Origin: Nilaparvata lugens
Taxonomy: Eukaryota; Arthropoda; Insecta; Hemiptera; Delphacidae
Length of the DNA: 64,000 nucleotides
Assembly: GCF_014356525.2 (NCBI RefSeq)
Contig: NC_052518.1
Coordinates: 28,522,655-28,586,654 of the forward strand
Direction: 5' to 3'
Below are positions 46,201 through 57,840 of this stretch, piece by piece. The translations under genes were made by a program, and so were the position numbers. The first letter of the stretch is position 1. Each line of letters opens with the position of its first letter. A model generated the notes under the pieces. That model was not told the origin of the DNA and did not search any database. It saw only the letters and a program-made list of their open reading frames with translations.

Positions 46201-46820
46201 CCTACATGAAAAAAGAACCTGCAACTGCTTTACCAGGATACTGACAGCTTATTCTACATTGTGAAAACTGAGAACCTCTACAATGACATCATCAACAACC
46301 AGCAACTGAAAGATGCCTTTGATACATCTGAGAATCCAACTGACCACCCATGCGATTCAGACACAAACAAGATGATACTTGGAAAGTTCAAGGATGAATA
46401 TGCTGGCAGAGCTCCTCATGAATATGTAAGTCTACGATCAAAGCTGTATGCCTGCAGATGCTTCACCAAAGATCCAAGTCAATTAAAGAGTGGTTTGATG
46501 AAGAAAGCTAAAGGAGTGAGGCAACCAATACTTAGACAAGAACTGTTGAAATCCCACCCATATGCTGAATGATACATCACCTTTCAGGACTACCTCGACT
46601 TGATATATGTCTCTATGAGAGCAAAGACATCTCTAGGAAGCAGGTGATGTTTGGTACCAGGAAGCATCAAATCATGACACTAGTTCAGAAGAAAAAAGCA
46701 CTAAGCAATGCTGATGAAAAGAGACATATATTGGATGATGGAGTTTATACTTTAGCATTTGGACATCATTTTCTTTATTTTAAAAGGAGCAATGATGATG
46801 ATGATGATGATGAAGAATAA
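43237..46820 (+). pseudogene. protein-primed family B DNA polymerase (pPolB), broken
   Basis: The gene can be followed through several frames. In order: an N-terminal region ending in SYIELPAKI; a CHRC...HEEYC zinc-like motif (about 44098-44170); an exonuclease I-like DADFK after a frameshift near 44288 (the expected Glu is Lys); an endonuclease VII-like YDHCHITG...CNKCNL (about 44655-44715); exonuclease II-like HNSSNYDTHL (44752); palm motif A YTDVNSLYGWAM (about 45506); motif B KLMNNAVFSKTM (about 45940); motif C QDTDSLFY (about 46236). Protein-primed polymerases copy linear genomes from a terminal protein. In-frame stops at 44805, 44886, 45768, 45900, 46209 and 46572 kill it. Confidence 0.88.
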
Positions 46821-48315
46821 GTTGATGAACCATCTGCAAAAAGGCTATACCAGAGTGATAATGAGTAACAGCCATCATTAGAGAACTGAAAATTGTATAG
46901 ATAAAATGAGCTTATACAAAATGTACTTTAGGATACTGATAAAAAATAATACATGGCACTTTGAGCGCCATGTACAAAAATAGTAGAAGATATGGGTAGG
47001 CCACACAATTTTTTTCAAATAAAAGTTATACTTACAGTCCCTGAAGTGTGATAAAATATTCATTACCTATTCCACTTGATTTTCAATTCAAAATGGCGTG
47101 TGTATCAAATTGATACATGCGGCCTTGATATGTCAATTATGTGTGTATCAGAATGATACATGCAGCCTCACGATGAAAATTTTTGTATAATTCATTGGGA
47201 AAGTAATATTGAAAAAACTTATGCTATTTGCAAAATGGCTATTTTATTCACAAATAAGTCATTCAAATTGAAATGAAAATGAAAATAAATGAAAATGAAA
47301 AATCAAGTTATTTACAGAGATAGCCTACAAAAACATGATGAATAAGTTATTCACAGAAATAGCCTAGAAAAACATGATGTCTCAATTTTTTTCATCAAAT
47401 TATTTCTTTGCATCACAGTTGTGAATATTGAAAAAACATTCAAGGCACATGTATTTGTATTTCTCACATTGAGGACAAGATGTCTTCACTTGTTTACTCT
47501 TTTTTAGAGCTTCTTGCCGGCTGAAACGTGTAGTGAGTGACTCGTAACAAGCATTACATCTCCCTCTCTTCCCCATATTCTCAACAAGTTTGTGGTTGTG
47601 CCTCCGACTGCCTTGAGGAACAGCGACTTGTAGAACAGGAACTTGGTGTTTTTCCAGGATGGCTCGCACAATAGACTGTCTGAAATCCGTAATCGACATC
47701 TTTGGTTGTCCAGACATAATATAAAGTCGATGACTGTTGACTACTGTTGTGTTAGTCAAAAGTTCAAATGCTACTTTTCTAAACCATTTCAGCCCTCTGC
47801 GCAAAGAGTTTGAATATGCAGATGTTTGGTCCGACAGATCAACAAAACCTTTCGCTGCATTATATTCAACAATAGTTCGAGGGCTAAAAGTCATAGTAGC
47901 GTATCTACAAAAACCCAACTTTTCAGGAGAGCAAAAAACAACTATGAGTCCACACTATTTCTGAGGTCTGTATTAATTTCAACAACCTATAATTCACATA
48001 TCAATGTTGTATGAATCTTATGCTTCTACCAGTGCGTTCATTTCGATGAATTATTGAAAATTCAATTAAATAAAATTGAAAATGAAATACCTTGTTCTAG
48101 TTACGCTATTGTGACCGTAATCAATTTCCAAAAATGTATCATTTTCTGGAGATAAGCTATTCTGAGAGTGATCAGTTATGAATAGTAACAATTTATTAAA
48201 TTGTTCCATGTATTTTATAGATGTTTATTGACATTCAATAACAAAATATGAGAGATATATGATAATATATAAAAAGTATAGAAAATCACAGGTGCCTAAT
48301 AAGTAGGTACAGCAT

Positions 48316-48720
48316 TATTGAAGGACTGGAAAATTAAGTACTGAAATGAAATTATAATGCTCTAAGAATGATTGAGAATAACAAAATATGAAACAATAAC
48401 ATTAAAACTAAATTCAAAAATTCCAGTCTCTTCATATAACACTTGAATCAAACTTGAAAATGTTACTATCTTCAATGACTACAGCCTATAGATATTTATC
48501 ACCAAAACTCATCATTTCTCAATGTCATTTTCTTTAAAGGACTGGAAAAGTAAATACTAAAATACAATAAAAATACTCTGAGAATGACTGAAAATCACAT
48601 AATATTATGAAACAATTACACTAAAATTACATTGGAATCTCTCTCAATGACTCTCTTCAAATTATTCACTCTCTTCAATGAATATAATAGGCTATTTATC
48701 AACAAAGCTCATCATTTTAT
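48316..48720 (+). repeat. tandem duplication, about 220-bp period
   Basis: AGGACTGGAAAATTAAGTAC at 48322 and AGGACTGGAAAAGTAAATAC at 48538 start two diverged copies that both end near CTCATCATTT. The LINE insertion begins at the end of the second copy. Confidence 0.7.
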
Positions 48721-49605
48721 GCAGGTGGAAATACAGGTGGTCCATAACAATGCTCTCATAGACCATGGCAATTACAGACTGTATTGTAATAGGTCTATAG
48801 TTTTTTACATCACCTCGATCTCCAGATTTGTATATAGGTACCAAGAAACTGTTTTTGAAATCTCTGGGGAAGACACCAAGCTCCAGCAAGGCAGAGCCAG
48901 TATGGCCAGGTGAATGGCCACAACAGAAAAACCTAATTACAGGAAGGGATATTCCATCAGGCCCAGTTCCTCTGCCAACATTCAGAGCTTCCAATCTGCG
49001 TTGAATATTGATTGGAGTAATGCAGCAGGATGGAACTAGCTGGTTTCAACCAAAATCAAATGTCGGGACATTAACCGTGTCCTGCACAAAAATAGATGAA
49101 AAATAATCAGCGATGAGTTTACACTACTTATCAACAGGAGTTGCAGCACTTCTTGTGCCCAGTCTCATAAAAGTAGGTCTGGCTGAGCCTTTTCTCGAAC
49201 CATCCACATGAGTCCAGAAAGATTTAGAATATTTTGTCTAAACAAATTCCTCTAATCCAAGTAAATAGTTATTGTATAACACCTTCTTGTCAAAACACGA
49301 CATTGAACCCTCAAATTGCAAAAAACTTCATAGAGCTGAATACTACCAATTGCCTTATACTTTCTATGAGCAGTTTTCTTGGCTACAATCAATCTTCTTA
49401 ATTCAATGGAACCACTTAGGGAAACTAGAGACATGAACCTTTTTCATGAGTGTGAACCTCTTGATGGTCAAGCTCATATACCTACAGAAATTACTGAAAT
49501 GTTCCTCAGCTCTAATGTTATCATCAAAATTTGCAACTGGGTAATTCATATTCTGAAACTCTAAAAATATGGAAGCTAAATCGCACTTGTGAAAATCAGG
49601 TATTT
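48721..49605 (-). pseudogene. inverted 5' half of LINE RT
   Basis: On the - strand: LRRLIVAKKTAHRKYKAIG of the pre-RT linker, a region with frame breaks containing SARPTF-like and DYFSS-like blocks, then RGTGPDGISLPVIRF, FLVPIYKSGDRGDVKNYRPI and ESIVMDHLYFHL. These are RT fingers motifs of a Jockey/CR1-like LINE. The catalytic palm lies on the other half. Confidence 0.72.
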
Positions 49606-49614
49606 GTTTTACAT

Positions 49615-50518
49615 AGCAGGGTTGTGTCCACCTCCTGTTCCAGGAGTATGTGATGAGTGCCTTTGAGGATGCCTGCCAGGTCGATTGTCTTTATTTAGAC
49701 CTCTCAAAGGCCCTCGACAGAGTTAACCACTCTCTCCTGGTTGCCAAACTGGATGATTATGAGGTGCATGTGTCATGCTCAAGTGGTTAAACAGCCATCT
49801 GAGGGACAGAACTCTGATTGTCAGAACTCTGAGGGTCATATGTCATCTCCTTTCCTGGCTCCCTCTGGAGTCCCTTAGGGATCCCATTTGGGCCCCTCCT
49901 CTTCAATTTGTTTATGAACGACATTAAAAGCTTCATATCATCCATGTTTCTAATGTATGCTGATGATGTCAAGTTATTCGAAAGGGTATTGCAAGACTTA
50001 GGACATGAATCTCTGCAGAATTCTCTCAACAACCTTGATTTGTGGTGCCTTGATAATGGTATGGCTCTGAATGTATCCAAGTGTGTTGTAATGTCTTTCA
50101 AGCGTGGAACAAGTATACATGATTCTCAATACTCCTTGAGATGCATTCCTTTGAAAAGAGTATGCAGCTTCAAGGACCTTGGAGTGACTATGACTCAGTC
50201 TCTTAGCCCACTGGATCACATAAGTGTGATCACTGGAGAGGCTAGATCTCTCCTTGGCTTTATATTTAGGTCTACCAGGGATTTCAGTTCTCCGAGAGTG
50301 TCTTGGTTTTGTTTAGGGCTCTTGTTCTTCCAGTGTTGGAATATGGCTCTATTATTATGAATATTATCCGTGCACCATTCAATCTATACCAGATTAACCT
50401 GGTGCAAAGTGTGGAGAGACGTTTTGTGAGGATGCTGAGCTGCAGGATGGGTTTCAAGTACTTTGAAGTTCCTGTGGAGGAGATTAAGGGACAGACCATC
50501 TCCTCCCTTCGGTTCTGA
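49615..50518 (+). pseudogene. direct 3' half of LINE RT
   Basis: VDCLYLDLSKALDRVNHSLL carries the first catalytic Asp, followed by frame breaks, PFGPLLFNLFMNDI, and MYADDVKLFERV with the catalytic Asp pair. The thumb has FKDLGVTMTQSLSPLDHI, LPVLEYGSIIM and QINLVQSVERRFVRML. It ends with a C-terminal segment to about 50790 and a short AT-rich 3' region. Confidence 0.78.
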
Positions 50519-53500
50519 GGTGGGAACACAACGACCTGGTCCTTCTTTTCAAGACTGTCAATGGATATTTGGACTGCCCTGAACTTCTGGCTAGTATTAA
50601 CATCTGTGTTCCAAGAGGAATGTGTTCAAGGTTCTATTTTCCGCAGATGCTCTCACACAACCTATGCCTATGATAGTGGGCTTTCTAGAATACTTCGCTC
50701 TGGTTGTGAGGCTGCTGCAGCTGATGTTGATTTCTTTGGGGTGTCCTTGGGCTTTCTCAGGAGAACTATGAAGAGATACCTGCATGTGTGATTTTGGTGT
50801 TCCCTTCCTTGTTTATACCCCTTGTGGTAAACTTCCATGGGCCTTTTCACTTATATGTAATATTGTATGTTAACTATGATTCATTCTGTATTCTAATTTT
50901 TGTCTTTCAAACTATCCACAGATGTTTTTTTATTGTTGTATATTATTATTTATCTATATATTCTTCGCTTGTATCTCTTTTTCTATGTTATTTTCATGTG
51001 TAATTCGTGTTCTACCGTTGGAAGTTGAATGAATGAATAAATAAATAAATAAACTTTCTTCCAACTTACAATCATCAGCTTCCTTCAAGCATTTCTTTGC
51101 CAACTCACACGAAAAAAACTCCTCTGTTTTTCGTGATCATTGATCAGAATAAAACACAAACAGGAAAAAATACAGAAGCTAGTCTGATTATCTTGTTGAA
51201 TCAAGACTTATGGGCTATGAAAGTTATGTTGGCATTGATTTTGTGAGCTTTTACACGCTCAAAGTTACAGTCACACTAGCGTAAGTTGACACATAAGCTA
51301 TTATGTAGGTCACTAACTGAAGCGTAACTGAAGATAAGCTTTTGTGTCATTCAGTTTTGTTCAAGTCAAAGAAGCGTAACAGAACATAAGCTTTTGTGTC
51401 ATTTATTTCATCACCCGATTGTAGATACGATATCCACTCATCTTTCCAATGGCTAATGCAATGAGATAAGCGTGTGTGTCACTAAATAGACCACGAAAAG
51501 TTATTTAGATAGGTCAGATAAGCTAAAAAACGGAATTTTGTAGATACGCTACTATGACTCTAAACCCTCGAGTTGAAGGCTTCATCGATGTCCTTCCACC
51601 AATTGATGTTACCTCAACCATTTCGGGTATGGCTTTGGTTGTCAAAAATAAAACATTTCTCTTATCAAACCATTTACCAACAATAATGTTTCCAGTTTGT
51701 AGTGACTTCATTTCTCCTCTCCTCAATTTGGCCTTGGTGATTGCAGGTGGGTTCCCCTTCCTATTAACCCTAAGAGTCCCCACTAAGTGGGTCTTCTTCT
51801 CCAAAAGTTGTTCTGCAAGTTGAATGCTGCTGTAAAAATTGTCTGTGTACAACGTTTGCCCTTCATTCAATAATGGCCTCATGAGCTCAAGTACCACTTT
51901 TGTGGTTTTTGTTAGTTCACCAGGTGGCTCATAGTCCTCTCTCGGCATAAACTTTGCTATACCAAGTGTAACCACTTGCCAAACAAAGTTTGTAGACCTT
52001 GACACCATATCTATGGCGTTTGTTTGGAATATATTGTCGGAATCGTAGACGACCCCTAAATGGTATCATAGATTCATCAATAGTAACTTTTTATCCTGGA
52101 TCATACATGATCATGAACTTCTCATTCAGAACATTTAACAAATGTTGAATTTTATGGAGTCGACTTCCAGGTGGGCATTCTGAATTATCTGCGAAATGTA
52201 TGAACTTCAATAGTAATTCAAATCTGTTTCTAGATATAAATTTACTGACATCATTCCTGTACAGAATATCTGTTGACCAGTAGAGTCTCAACGAAGGTTT
52301 TTTATCCAGCCCCATCCATATGATCAGAGCTAGAAATAATCGCATCTCTTCAGAAGTGGTATCATACCATGAATTCAATCTGCTATGGGGTCCTATCTCT
52401 TCCAATACTATTTTTCTGATTATAAAATCATTTGCATATAAATTTGTATTTGATACAATAATGCCCATAATTTTGTCATCTATGAACAACTTAAAAAAAT
52501 CGATTGGCTTACAATTTGTATTTTGAAGCAAATTTTGGCATTCTAGAGAAATTGAATTTCTTTTCTCACAATCAAAATGTAAAATATTGTCTCCTCTTGC
52601 AGCATTGTTTACATTACTCACGAATCCTTTGAAGTCACTGCTGTTGGAGTCACTTAGATCAGGACTAATTGGCTGTACATCATCTTCAATCCCTTCTTCC
52701 TCCGATTTGTTAATCATATCTTCTGTAACAATAAAATGAAACAAACTATTATAGTCTATGAACAAATGAATATGCTTCATCAAGTTTCAAATCAACATTG
52801 ACAACTGAAAAGCTTGAAAGCAATGAAACACAACCTAATCTCAGACTACCAATAGAGTAGAATAACTAGTAAGTTAGAATATTTTACTATGAACAGTAGT
52901 CTGAGACATAATGTATTTTATAACCTAAAAACCAACAAAAATAATGTAATATGAAATTTTTGTAAACAAAATAAAATTAATTATCAAAGACACAAGATTA
53001 GAAAACATAACTGTAGCTTGAAAGCAATGAACTCTGTCATTATAACCTTGAATTGAACATGTAGGATAGTGTCGAATTTTTGTAATGAGTTAGGATGAAT
53101 GACACAAACTTACCTCCACTTAAGAGATCCGATTCATTTTCAAGAAGTCTCCTCAATTCTTCGTCAGTATAAAAATTTTGTGACATAATTATCCAGGTTA
53201 GTATAATAGTGAAAATGACCATTACAACACTCTGAATAACTTTGTAAACAAAAACACAAGCCTACAACAGCTGAGAGTTTGGTCCTGTAGAAGTAAGTTT
53301 GAAGATATGTCTGTGCTGTACCCTGGTGAGCAAAAATTCGAAGGCCAAGAATGCAGTTGTACACTAGGAGGCCAGTACTAGCCTTCTAGCCATAGTATTA
53401 GAGTGTATGTTGTGTATTGAAAGTATACACAAGCATCAAACAAGACTGGGTACTGTGTATCAAAGTTATACACATGGCCTATGTGACCCCACTCAATGTG

Positions 53501-53527
53501 TATAGGATTGATACACATGGCGCTTAA

Positions 53528-54681
53528 CATGTTAATAATAGACATTGATGTCAATGCTATTGAACTCATGAGAGTCAATGCTACTACATACATAGATTTG
53601 TGCAATATGCATTCTGCAGAATGATTCTAGACTGTGTCAGCAGGAAACCTTGTCACATGGACTTCTGCCCTAAATGGCATGAACAGGAAAAAGCGGAGGG
53701 GAATACCAAAAAAGATGAGTCATCTATTGTGCGGGAGGAGGTATAAAAGGAAAAAAGGTGCTATCAATCATCATTCTACAATCATGCTGCCTACAAGCAT
53801 CTACCAAGCAACACTCTACCTTGTGCTAGCACTAAGTGTCAGCCCATTGGATCCAAAGTACAGGATGCAGGAATTTCTCACATCAAGGGAACATGGACTG
53901 GAAACGTCAAACATCCGTCATATGCAACAGTGCCTGCTAACATGTGGGATTCCTGCTCTATGGGGTAATCAGTCAGCAATTGATCAAATGAACATCAATG
54001 TCAGAGGCTGGTACATGAATATGGCTGGGGAATGAGCTGTGGAGGGGGCTCTCTGCAAATGAGTCCACTGCGCATACAACCTGTGCGCCTGTCTCCACCC
54101 AACATTCACATTGCTAGACTTTCTGGAAGCAGTTGTCGCAAGGTCAGTAAAGGTCTGTGCACCATGCTGTGAAGTAGGAGCATTCATTGTTAATACTACT
54201 CCAGTGAGTACTGAAACTGCTACAACAACTCTTGCTGCTAGCACCACAACTACTCCAGCTAGTACTACAACTTCTGCTGGCACTACAACTGCCACTAGTA
54301 CTAAAACCTCAGATAGTACTACTCCAACTAGTACTGTAACTGCTACTCCTGCCACTGTGCCAGACCCAGTACCAACATCAGCCTGCAGTGGAGCAAGCAG
54401 ACATGTGTGAGTGCAGAGACTGCCTACTAGTAACCAGCCACCAATGGATCATACAACCATTTCTGAACTTTGGGGATAAGGACCTGCCTGAACCGTTTGG
54501 AATGGCTCAAAACTTCTTGGAGACATTTACACACATCTTCCACAATGCTGAAGTGTCAAGCTGCACCGGTCTATGTGAGGGAGCAGTCATCTTGAAATTC
54601 GTGTTCAGCAGAGGATTTTGTGAAATAAGTGATCGACTAGGAGATTTGTATCACTGGATAGTTGTCAATATATTGGACTAA
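53528..54681 (+). pseudogene. unknown Polinton region with Thr/Ser-rich ORF
   Basis: Three frames follow the piggyBac: 53634-54035 (FLTSREHGLETSNIRHMQQC, LTCGIPALWGN), 54111-54410 (a stretch of about 60 Thr, Ser and Ala residues, mucin-like) and 54388-54681 (CECRDC, PFLNFGDKDLPEPFGMAQ, GDLYHWIVVNILD). They may be one gene broken by a TGA at 54035 and later shifts. I recognise no domain. The Thr-rich stretch could be a surface-exposed linker. An AATAAAC at 54723 is a candidate polyadenylation signal. Confidence 0.35.
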
Positions 54682-54980
54682 AATTATCTTTATGTGCTTT
54701 ATATTTTTATACGTACAGTGTAAATAAACATCAAGTAATACCACAATTGTTGTACATTTTATTCCATACAACCTTCAACTTCTAGGGTAATCACAAGGTG
54801 TGAGATGAAGCTAGCTTCATATTACATCCTATACTGTTAGTCATTTAAGATAGATTCAATACAATAGGAAGCATTCTACTCTGATAAACTTATCTTTATG
54901 CAGGAAGTTGGATAATCATGACTTTCAAGATGGTTGAGGTCAACAACTTGCTATCATCATGCTCTGTTCAACTTGATGCC

Positions 54981-54988
54981 TATATAAA
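54981..54988 (+). promoter_or_regulatory. TATA box upstream of the integrase gene
   Basis: TATATAAA lies 36 bases before the integrase ATG at 55017, with an AT-rich leader between. It is the same type of box as before the penton-like gene of this element. Confidence 0.45.
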
Positions 54989-55016
54989 TGCTAATTAACA
55001 AATTCATATCTCCAGT

Positions 55017-55986
55017 ATGGATAAGACAGTGATAGCACGAGAGCTGCACAGAAAAGCTCGTCAGAATTTCACGACAAGGAAAGTTACAGTCAAAGGTCTT
55101 GATGACCTCTATCAGGCTGACCTTGTTGAGATGATACCATATGCTCGACAGACCAAAGGTTACAAGTACATTATTACAATCATAAATTGTCTCAGTAAGC
55201 TTGCATTTGCTATACCAATTGGGAATAAGTCAGCCAATGACATTGTTGGGGCTATGCATCCTATATTTGAAAAATATCCAATGAAAAATCTACAGACCAA
55301 TGATGATAAAGAGTAGTTCAATACAAAATTTCAACAACTTGTGAAACTTTAAAATGTGAATCATTACTCAACTAGATCAGATAAGAAGGCATCTATAGTG
55401 GAATGCTTCAACAGAACACTTAAACAGTTAATGTGGATCAAGTTCACTGAGCGAGGAACCTATTATTAGACAGACATTCTAACCTCACTTCTCAGAGAGT
55501 ATAATAGCAAGATTCATCAAACAATATGGTATGTGACCAGTAGATGTGCAGAAGAAGCATGAGAAAGTGCTACTCGACCATCTCAGTAAACAGCATCAAG
55601 CCTATTGAGAAGAGTTGCAGAAGAAGAATGCAGAGTGTAGAGGTAGGTTCTATCCAGGTCCTCATCAGGATATTGTGCCTGGTGACAAGGTTAGAATAAG
55701 CAAGTATAAAAAGACTTTTGGCAAGGGATATCTAGCCAATTGGACAAATGAGCTGTTCACAGTAACACGTGTACATCCCACAGTACTTGTAACATATGAA
55801 TTGGAAGACAATAGAGGTGAGCCTATTCAAGGAGGGTTTTACTCTGAAGAAATTGTAAAGACAACAGTGCCAAGTGTCTTTGAGATTGAAAAGGTTTTGA
55901 GGAAAAGATGGGACAGGCTGCTAGTGCATTGGAAAGTATACAGTTTGAGTCATGACTTGTGGATTGACAAAAGTGACTTGATCTAG
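55017..55986 (+). pseudogene. retroviral-type integrase (c-integrase) with chromodomain-like end
   Basis: The core has DLYQADLVEM (first catalytic Asp), LQTNDDKE then a TAG at 55315 where the second catalytic Asp block should be, and SIVECFNRTLKQLMW with the catalytic Glu. Further stops occur near 55349 and 55469. From 55615 the frame is open again and gives the SH3-like DKVRISKYKKTFGKGY part and a chromodomain-like C-terminus (EKVLRKRWDRLLVHWKVY). Polinton integrases insert the linear element into the host chromosome. This copy is inactive. Confidence 0.85.
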
Positions 55987-56014
55987 GATGAGAGAGGTTG
56001 TACAATGACAAAAC

Positions 56015-56693
56015 TTGTTCAATGTTATCAATTTTGATCGTGTGGTAAAAGGTTGTGGTCTGGAAATGGACAATAAGAAGAAGTGGCATGGTCCTTTGTT
56101 CCCCAACCATATAAGATGCATTATATGTGGACCTTCAGGGTGTGGTAAGACAAATCTGTTGTTCAACATGCTTTTTGATCCAAAAGGAATACATTTTTCA
56201 AATATACACCTTTTTTCAAAGACAACATTTCAGTCCAAGTACAAGTTACTTAAAACCATCATGCAAGGATTAGGCGATGAGATAGAATATGTAGAGTGTG
56301 ATACAAGTGAGGAAATACCTGAACTGCCGGCAAATTCAATAATTATCTTTGATAACATAATTTGTGAGCAACAGGATGCCATCAGGAAATACTTTAGTGC
56401 AGGCAGACACAGTGATGTTGATGTTTTTTATCTGGCACAGACCTATAGCTGCATTCCAAAACAGATGATTTATGACAATGCAAATTTTCTTAATCATGTT
56501 TGAACAGGATGAGCTGAACTCATCTGTATAGAGACCATGTCGGAGCCAATATGATCTTTGATCAGTTCAAGGATATGTGTAACAAGGTTTGGTCGACAGC
56601 TGCACATGCATTCCTCATCATTGATCACTCATCAGGAAAGAATGCTGGGTGCTACAGAAAGGATATCAACACCTATTTAGATGAGGTGTAAGC
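56015..56693 (+). pseudogene. FtsK/HerA-type packaging ATPase (A32-like)
   Basis: The Walker A motif GPSGCGKT is at 56129-56152 and a Walker B-like SIIIFDNII follows near 56335, then a sensor-like VFYLAQTYSCIPKQ block. The frame is open for 162 codons and stops at TGA 56501-56503. The C-terminal part (FDQFKDMCNKVW, AHAFLIIDHSS) continues in another frame to about 56690. Homologues in Polintons and large DNA viruses pump genomes into capsids. Only the C-terminal third is broken. Confidence 0.85.
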
Positions 56694-56758
56694 CTAGTAG
56701 AGAATCAGTCATCTGTTATTGTGAGGCAAGCAGGATGGTTTGACCTTGTCAGAAGACA

Positions 56759-57745
56759 TTGGAGGAGGTAGCTCCTACCATCAAGAAGGTTGCAAAGCTA
56801 AGATGTAACATCAAGAGAAAGCATAAGGAGCTCACACTTGGAAGAGAATTGACAGAGGAGCAACATGCAAAACATTTCAAACCACTAACTGAACCACTGG
56901 AAAAAATTATCGAGACTCTTCAGATTCCTGCAGCCCAGCAGCAACCACCTCCAGCTCAGCAACAGCCACTGGCTCAACCATTAGCAGAGCAACATCGACT
57001 TATACCACTCACACCACCAACAACTCCAATCCGATCCCCGATGAGGAGGAGGAGGAGGAGGAGGAGGAGGAGGAGGATATTGAGGAAGAGTTGAATAACA
57101 GCAGTCCTAAGGAAGTGTACAACATTTATACTCAAAGTGAATTGAGTGGAACCAAAGTGGGTCCATATGTTTATAGAGCGATGTTGAATGATAGAAGTGC
57201 AGATACAACATTTAGACCAAGAATAGATAGAAACAAGTACTATTTGGGTAGTAGGCATCTAACCTTTGGAAGTTATGGCTCAAAGATTGAGCTGACTGAC
57301 CCTGCAGATGAAGAACATAAAATGATTTTTGATGCAATACCTGGACTATGTGAGCAGATTTTTGAAAATAAGCCTAACAATCAACTTGTGACATCACCTG
57401 ATTCAAATGCATACAAACACATTCTGTATTTGACCAATTTGTATAGAAAACCCAGTTGGACGTATTATATTTTCCAATGATGCCAAATACAAGAAGACAA
57501 TTCTCCCACTGATAAGGAATGATAAGCATAGTGGGAGAGGACTGGTGACACCATTTAATATGGTTGCAAACGATGCTACTAAAATCAAATAAATCTAATA
57601 TAATGATCCTAATGAACTTGTAGACAGGTTGAGACTGTTGGACCAATCTAGAACAGTTGGCAACACTGGACATGAGAATGAAATCAATTCCATTCTCGAA
57701 GAGTTGGTGGAAGGTGGTTACATAGTTGGCAAGCCTGCACACTAA
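56759..57745 (+). pseudogene. conserved Polinton virion-type protein (DPNELVDRLRLL family)
   Basis: It begins with a basic helical region (KLRCNIKRKHKEL, FKPLTEPLEKI), then Gln/Pro-rich low complexity and a GAG-repeat Arg run at 57043-57075. From 57091: RNKYYLGSRHLTF, PGLCEQIFENKP, HILYLTNLYRKP; and after a frameshift near 57470, DPNELVDRLRLLDQS and GHENEINSILEELVE. I recognise the last two blocks as highly conserved in Polinton and adintovirus-related proteins of invertebrates. The function is unknown. Its neighbours suggest a structural or packaging role. Confidence 0.6.
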
Positions 57746-57840
57746 TTGCAATATAAGAGGAAGGCTGTTACTGCAACTTGACATACAGTTAAGAGTGTTT
57801 CTACCACACACTGCCTTCCATATACAATGGCTCCTATGGG

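Larger units (their letters stand above)
48721..51053. mobile_element. LINE with 5' inversion (twin-priming structure)
   Basis: The 5' half of the RT (48721-49605) is on the - strand and the 3' half (49615-50518) on the + strand. The protein breakpoints nearly meet (FHLH on the inverted side, HLLFQEYV on the direct side). The direct half ends in AATGAATGAATAAATAAATA. This is the layout made when both target strands prime reverse transcription of one LINE RNA. No target duplication could be defined. Confidence 0.72.
47878..51570. mobile_element. unclassified TIR element (3.7 kb) inside the piggyBac transposase
   Basis: Ends are inverted repeats of about 35 bp starting CGAGGGYT and containing AGTCATAGTAGCGTATCTAC. 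AGTT at 47874-47877 and 51571-51574 is a 4-bp target duplication. Removing the insert and one AGTT rejoins the piggyBac reading between the segments ending SMKPST and starting IVEYNA. Subterminal repeats with AAGCGTAAC and ATAAGCTTTTGTGTCAT lie at 51310-51400. No transposase was found, only a LINE insertion, so the superfamily is unknown. Confidence 0.72.
47400..53186 (-). pseudogene. piggyBac transposase, spliced, interrupted
   Basis: Exon 1 (53186-53114) encodes MSQNFYTDEELRRLLEN and ends at a GTAAGT donor. Exon 2 starts after TTGTTACAG at 52722. It gives an N-terminal acidic part, EEMRLFLALIIWMGL, TIDESMIPFRGRL (first catalytic Asp) after a TAA near 52089, a frameshift near 51950, then LYTDNFYSS (second Asp). 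A 3.7-kb insert at 47878-51570 intervenes. The C-terminal piece (47877-47400) has NAAKGFVDLSDQTSAYS with the third Asp, and a Cys-rich zinc domain (CNACYE, CPQCEKYKYMCLECF). Confidence 0.82.
46965..53523 (-). mobile_element. piggyBac element inserted in the Polinton
   Basis: The right end GGCGC is followed by TTAA (53524-53527), and the left end GCGCCATGT is preceded by TTGA (46961-46964), a one-base change from the piggyBac target TTAA. Both ends carry GCGCCATGT as terminal inverted repeat, and subterminal TGTGTATCAATTTGATACAT-like palindromes lie near each end (47099-47160 and 53456-53520). It contains a piggyBac transposase gene split by another element. Confidence 0.78.

Noticed and set aside
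43237..46820. TGA read as an amino acid (alternative code) in the polymerase
   Set aside because: Other stops (TAA, TAG) and frameshifts also occur in this element, and neighbouring genes use TGA normally. Decay explains it better.
53984..54355. Val/Ala-rich - strand frame of 123 codons
   Set aside because: Shadow of the Thr-rich repeat on the + strand.
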